From: Planotetraspora kaengkrachanensis
Lineage (GTDB): Bacteria > Actinomycetota > Actinomycetes > Streptosporangiales > Streptosporangiaceae
Assembly (NCBI RefSeq): GCF_016862895.1
Contig: NZ_BONV01000008.1
Span: 91,390-155,389, forward strand
Reading direction: 5' to 3'
Length of the DNA: 64,000 nt
Each line of letters begins with the position of its first letter. The first letter of the stretch is position 1. The notes beneath the pieces were generated by a model, which worked only from the letters and a program-made list of their open reading frames with translations, was not told the origin of the DNA and ran no database searches. Both the position numbers and the translations under genes were made by a program. Positions 61,871 through 64,000 of this stretch are shown here, piece after piece.

Positions 61871-62755
61871 TCAGCGGGACGCGGCCAGCCGCGCGATCGA
61901 GTCGTCGTCGCAGGTGTCCCAGAACGTGCCGACCACGTCCTCCAGGTGATCGAACGACTCCGCCTCGAAAAGCACCTCCTGGTACTTCGTGATGTCGTAC
62001 GGGGTGGAGCCCATGGCCTTGAGGTCGAGCGGGCGGATGTCCATCCCGCGGAACTCCTCGATCTCGCCGGAAGAGCTCAGGATGCCCGCGCCGTACGCCT
62101 TGGACTCCCCGTCCTCGCGCATGACGCCGAACTCGAGCGTGAACCAGAAGACCTTGGAGACGAACTCCAGTGCCTCGTCGGTCTCGACCCGGCGCGCGGC
62201 CTGGCCGGCGAGCCGATAGAGCGCGGCGAAACGCGGCGAGGCGAGCGTGTTCGCATGCCCGATCACCTCGTGCACGATGTCGGGCTCGGGAGTGTAGAAG
62301 GGCACCGAGTGGTGCCGGATGTACTGGGTCGAGTGGAACAGGCCGTCCGCGAGGACGCCGTAGAACTCCCGTAACGGGACGAGCCCGGCCGCGGGCAGGT
62401 AGCCGAAACCGGTGATCGGCTTCAGCAGGTCGCTGACCTCCTGGAGCTGCGGGATGCGGTCCGTCGGCAACCCCAGCCGGACGGCGGCGTCGATGAACTC
62501 CCGCACAGCGTATTTGTCATGCTTGACGGCGAGTTCCTGCATGACGAGCGCCCACACGTGGTGCTCCTCGTCGGTGTACTCCGCGTGGGGAATGGGCTCA
62601 CCTGGCTTGTGGCCGAGCGCCAGAGCCGCGATGGCGTTGCGGCGGTTCCGGTACACGGTGTCCGCGAAACCGGGGTGGCCGCTGGCCAACTCGACGACGA
62701 CCGATCCGTCGTCGCGCGTCGCGACCGGAGCAAAGTACTGTGCTTCCTCGAACAT
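61871..62755 (-). CDS. phhA: phenylalanine 4-monooxygenase
   Basis: 294 residues from ATG at 62755. Aromatic amino acid hydroxylase core with iron ligands His162 and His167 in HEVIGHAN and Glu208 in FWFTLEFG. It uses tetrahydropterin to hydroxylate phenylalanine to tyrosine. Length matches the bacterial, regulatory-domain-free form. Divergent from an Lrp-type regulator with a 132-bp gap, so control by that regulator in response to aromatic amino acids is likely. Confidence 0.93.
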   Translation of the reverse strand: MFEEAQYFAPVATRDDGSVVVELASGHPGFADTVYRNRRNAIAALALGHKPGEPIPHAEYTDEEHHVWALVMQELAVKHDKYAVREFIDAAVRLGLPTDRIPQLQEVSDLLKPITGFGYLPAAGLVPLREFYGVLADGLFHSTQYIRHHSVPFYTPEPDIVHEVIGHANTLASPRFAALYRLAGQAARRVETDEALEFVSKVFWFTLEFGVMREDGESKAYGAGILSSSGEIEEFRGMDIRPLDLKAMGSTPYDITKYQEVLFEAESFDHLEDVVGTFWDTCDDDSIARLAASR

Positions 62756-62874
62756 AACCCCATATGACAGCAAGCCGCCGTTTGACTGACAAGAGCGACC
62801 AATCAGAGTGGGCGAAACGCACAATCTGTGGCCAATATGGCGGATCGTGCTAGCCGATTCGTTCAGTCGGGGCG

Positions 62875-62880
62875 TAGCCT
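62875..62880 (+). promoter_or_regulatory. -10 element of a leaderless promoter (lrp)
   Basis: TAGCCT ends 7 nt before the ATG at 62888, with no ribosome binding site. Confidence 0.45.
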
Positions 62881-62887
62881 CTGGCGC

Positions 62888-63358
62888 ATGCTCGACGCGC
62901 TCGACAGTCAACTATTGATCACCATGCGTGCTCATCCCAGGATCGGGCTGACCGAGCTCGCCCGTCTCCTGGGGGTGGCCCGGGGCACGGTCCAGGCCCG
63001 CCTGGAGAAGCTCACCGCGCGCGGGGTGATCAACGACTTCGGGCCGACGGTGGCGACGGAAGAGATCGGCTACCCGATCCTCGCGTTCGCATCCCTCCAG
63101 ATCGCACAGGGACGGCTCACCGAAGCGGTGCGCACACTGGGCGAGATCCCGGAGATCCTCGAGGTGTACGGCACCAGCGGCCAGGCCGACCTGCTGTGCC
63201 GGGTGGTCGCCCGGAGTACTCCGCATCTCCAGGAGATCATTGCGGAGATCCTGGCCTCACCCGCGGTGCAACGCACGGATACGACCATCGCGCTGTCGAC
63301 TCAGATCCCGTTCCGGATCGAGCCTCTCCTCAGCGCCGCCGTCCCACCCCCGGCGTGA
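62888..63358 (+). CDS. Lrp/AsnC-family transcriptional regulator
   Basis: 156 residues from ATG at 62888. HTH (LDSQLLITMRAHPRIGLTEL, then VARGTVQARLEKLTARGVI) and an AsnC ligand domain (GTSGQADLLCRVVARST). Lrp proteins regulate amino acid metabolism as octamers; divergent placement from phhA suggests control of phenylalanine hydroxylation. Its stop codon TGA (63356-63358) lies inside the first core of the second 53-bp repeat array. Confidence 0.88.
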   Translation: MLDALDSQLLITMRAHPRIGLTELARLLGVARGTVQARLEKLTARGVINDFGPTVATEEIGYPILAFASLQIAQGRLTEAVRTLGEIPEILEVYGTSGQADLLCRVVARSTPHLQEIIAEILASPAVQRTDTTIALSTQIPFRIEPLLSAAVPPPA

Positions 63359-63513
63359 TCATGCACACTTTCGTGTGAATGCCGGACGGCCTGCGGAAAC
63401 ACCGGCCGTGCTCATGCGCGGATTCGCGCGCACTCTACCTGAGCTGGACGGACATCCTGCGTGATCATGCACCATCTGGTGCGCATGCCTACCGGTCGGT
63501 CACGTGGACTGAG
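63355..63513. repeat. second 53-bp-period array (three units)
   Basis: Cores at 63355 (GTGATCATGCAC), 63408 (degenerate GTGCTCATGCGC) and 63461 (GTGATCATGCAC), exactly 53 bp apart; TTCG at positions 16-19 is present in units 1 and 2. The first core contains the TGA of the lrp gene, and the third unit reaches into the end of the VOC gene. Same repeat family as the array at 32736-33187. Confidence 0.82.
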
Positions 63514-63895
63514 GCGGTCGTTCGAGCACCAGGCAGAAGGGATGGCCGGCGGGATCGGCGTAGATGCGCCAGCCGCGGGTGCCGCCACCGTCGTCGAGCA
63601 GTTTCGCTCCATATGCCAGCACCTGCTGATGGCCGGCGTCGAGATCCGCCACTCCTACGTCCAGATGGAACTGCTGGGGATGGGTCCCATCCGGCCAGCG
63701 CGGAGGGCGGTAGTCGTCCACGCCCTGGAAGGCGAGCACCTGCCCGGAAGGCAGATGAAGGGTCGCCCATTCGTCGTTGAGCGCCCATCGACGATCACGT
63801 CTGTTCACGGTGCCGCCGACGAGCGCCTGATAGAACCGCGCGAGCGACACCGGCTCCGGGCAGTCGAGCACCACGCACTGAAGGGCACCGATCAC
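63500..63895 (-). CDS. VOC-superfamily (glyoxalase-like) protein
   Basis: 131 residues from a GTG at 63895. Two beta-alpha-beta-beta-beta modules: the first begins GALQCVVLDCPEPVSLARFY, the second has FHLDVGVADLDAG and ends with YADPAGHPFCLVLE. The His and Glu positions in the second module fit a metal centre. Members act in antibiotic resistance, glyoxalase or dioxygenase chemistry; the substrate is unknown. Its 3' end overlaps the last unit of the second repeat array. Confidence 0.8.
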   Translation of the reverse strand: MIGALQCVVLDCPEPVSLARFYQALVGGTVNRRDRRWALNDEWATLHLPSGQVLAFQGVDDYRPPRWPDGTHPQQFHLDVGVADLDAGHQQVLAYGAKLLDDGGGTRGWRIYADPAGHPFCLVLERPPQST

Positions 63896-64000
63896 GGCAT
63901 GATCCCTTTCCGGGGGGAAGTCGGCTCAGGGTCGTGTTCCGTGGCCAACGATAATCCGGGTGTGCTGGATTTCGTGGGAAAACAAAAGTGGGGCCACCCC

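Noticed and set aside
63951..64000. Start of a new + strand gene at the right edge (GATAAT then GTG at 63962)
   Set aside because: Only 13 codons are visible, so neither a product nor the frame can be supported.

Overview
This is a high-GC actinomycete chromosome segment. Gene content and style point to the Streptosporangiaceae (a Nonomuraea, Streptosporangium or Sphaerisporangium type soil actinomycete), but no rRNA or species marker is present, so that placement is an inference. The evidence is strong G/C at third codon positions, many GntR/TetR/PucR/LuxR regulators, GTG starts, several apparent leaderless promoters (TANNNT followed 6-7 nt later by the start codon), secreted hydrolases with CBM modules, and actinobacterial gene pairs such as HipA-like kinase/DUF3037 and DUF4081-GNAT next to ispG. 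No rRNA, tRNA, insertion sequence, prophage or CRISPR-Cas system was seen.

Layout. 1-20000 has an amino-sugar theme: nagZ (3982-5469) behind a ROK-type operator; a chitooligosaccharide/GlcNAc-type ABC importer with GH20 and CBM3-GH16 hydrolases (7301-13431), divergent from a DasR-like GntR regulator with a dre-like site between them; and a cluster of aldehyde dehydrogenase, UDP-glycosyltransferase, TetR, glucosamine-kinase-like protein and SIS isomerase (14324-19861) whose two transcription units share one operator motif. A KstR2-type steroid-catabolism repressor with its operator lies at 5812-6521, and a thioesterase behind a KstR-type operator at 24342-25063. 20300-32700 carries regulators (MerR, TetR, Ser/Thr kinase, LAL-type LuxR), a CHAP protein, an acyl-CoA dehydrogenase, Ohr and an alkylsulfatase-like enzyme.

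32736-33187 is the most unusual part: nine copies of the core GTGATCATGCAC at exactly 53-bp spacing, five on the + strand and four on the - strand in mirror register, in the gap before a HipA-like kinase/DUF3037 pair. A second, three-unit array of the same 53-bp repeat sits at 63355-63472.

34400-41440 is the MEP-pathway neighbourhood (GNAT, ispG, dxr), but the site-2 protease gene normally found between dxr and ispG is absent and a TetR/SDR pair occupies its place. 41500-45500 holds a secreted S1 protease and phosphate genes (ppk2, pit). 45500-59800 is an amino acid/aldehyde catabolism region: aldehyde dehydrogenase, GabT with a PucR regulator, an aminotransferase/methylmalonate-semialdehyde dehydrogenase/solute-binding-protein operon, an MFS exporter with its TetR, and a second PucR. 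The end holds a phosphodiester glycosidase, phenylalanine hydroxylase divergent from an Lrp regulator, the second 53-bp array and a VOC protein.
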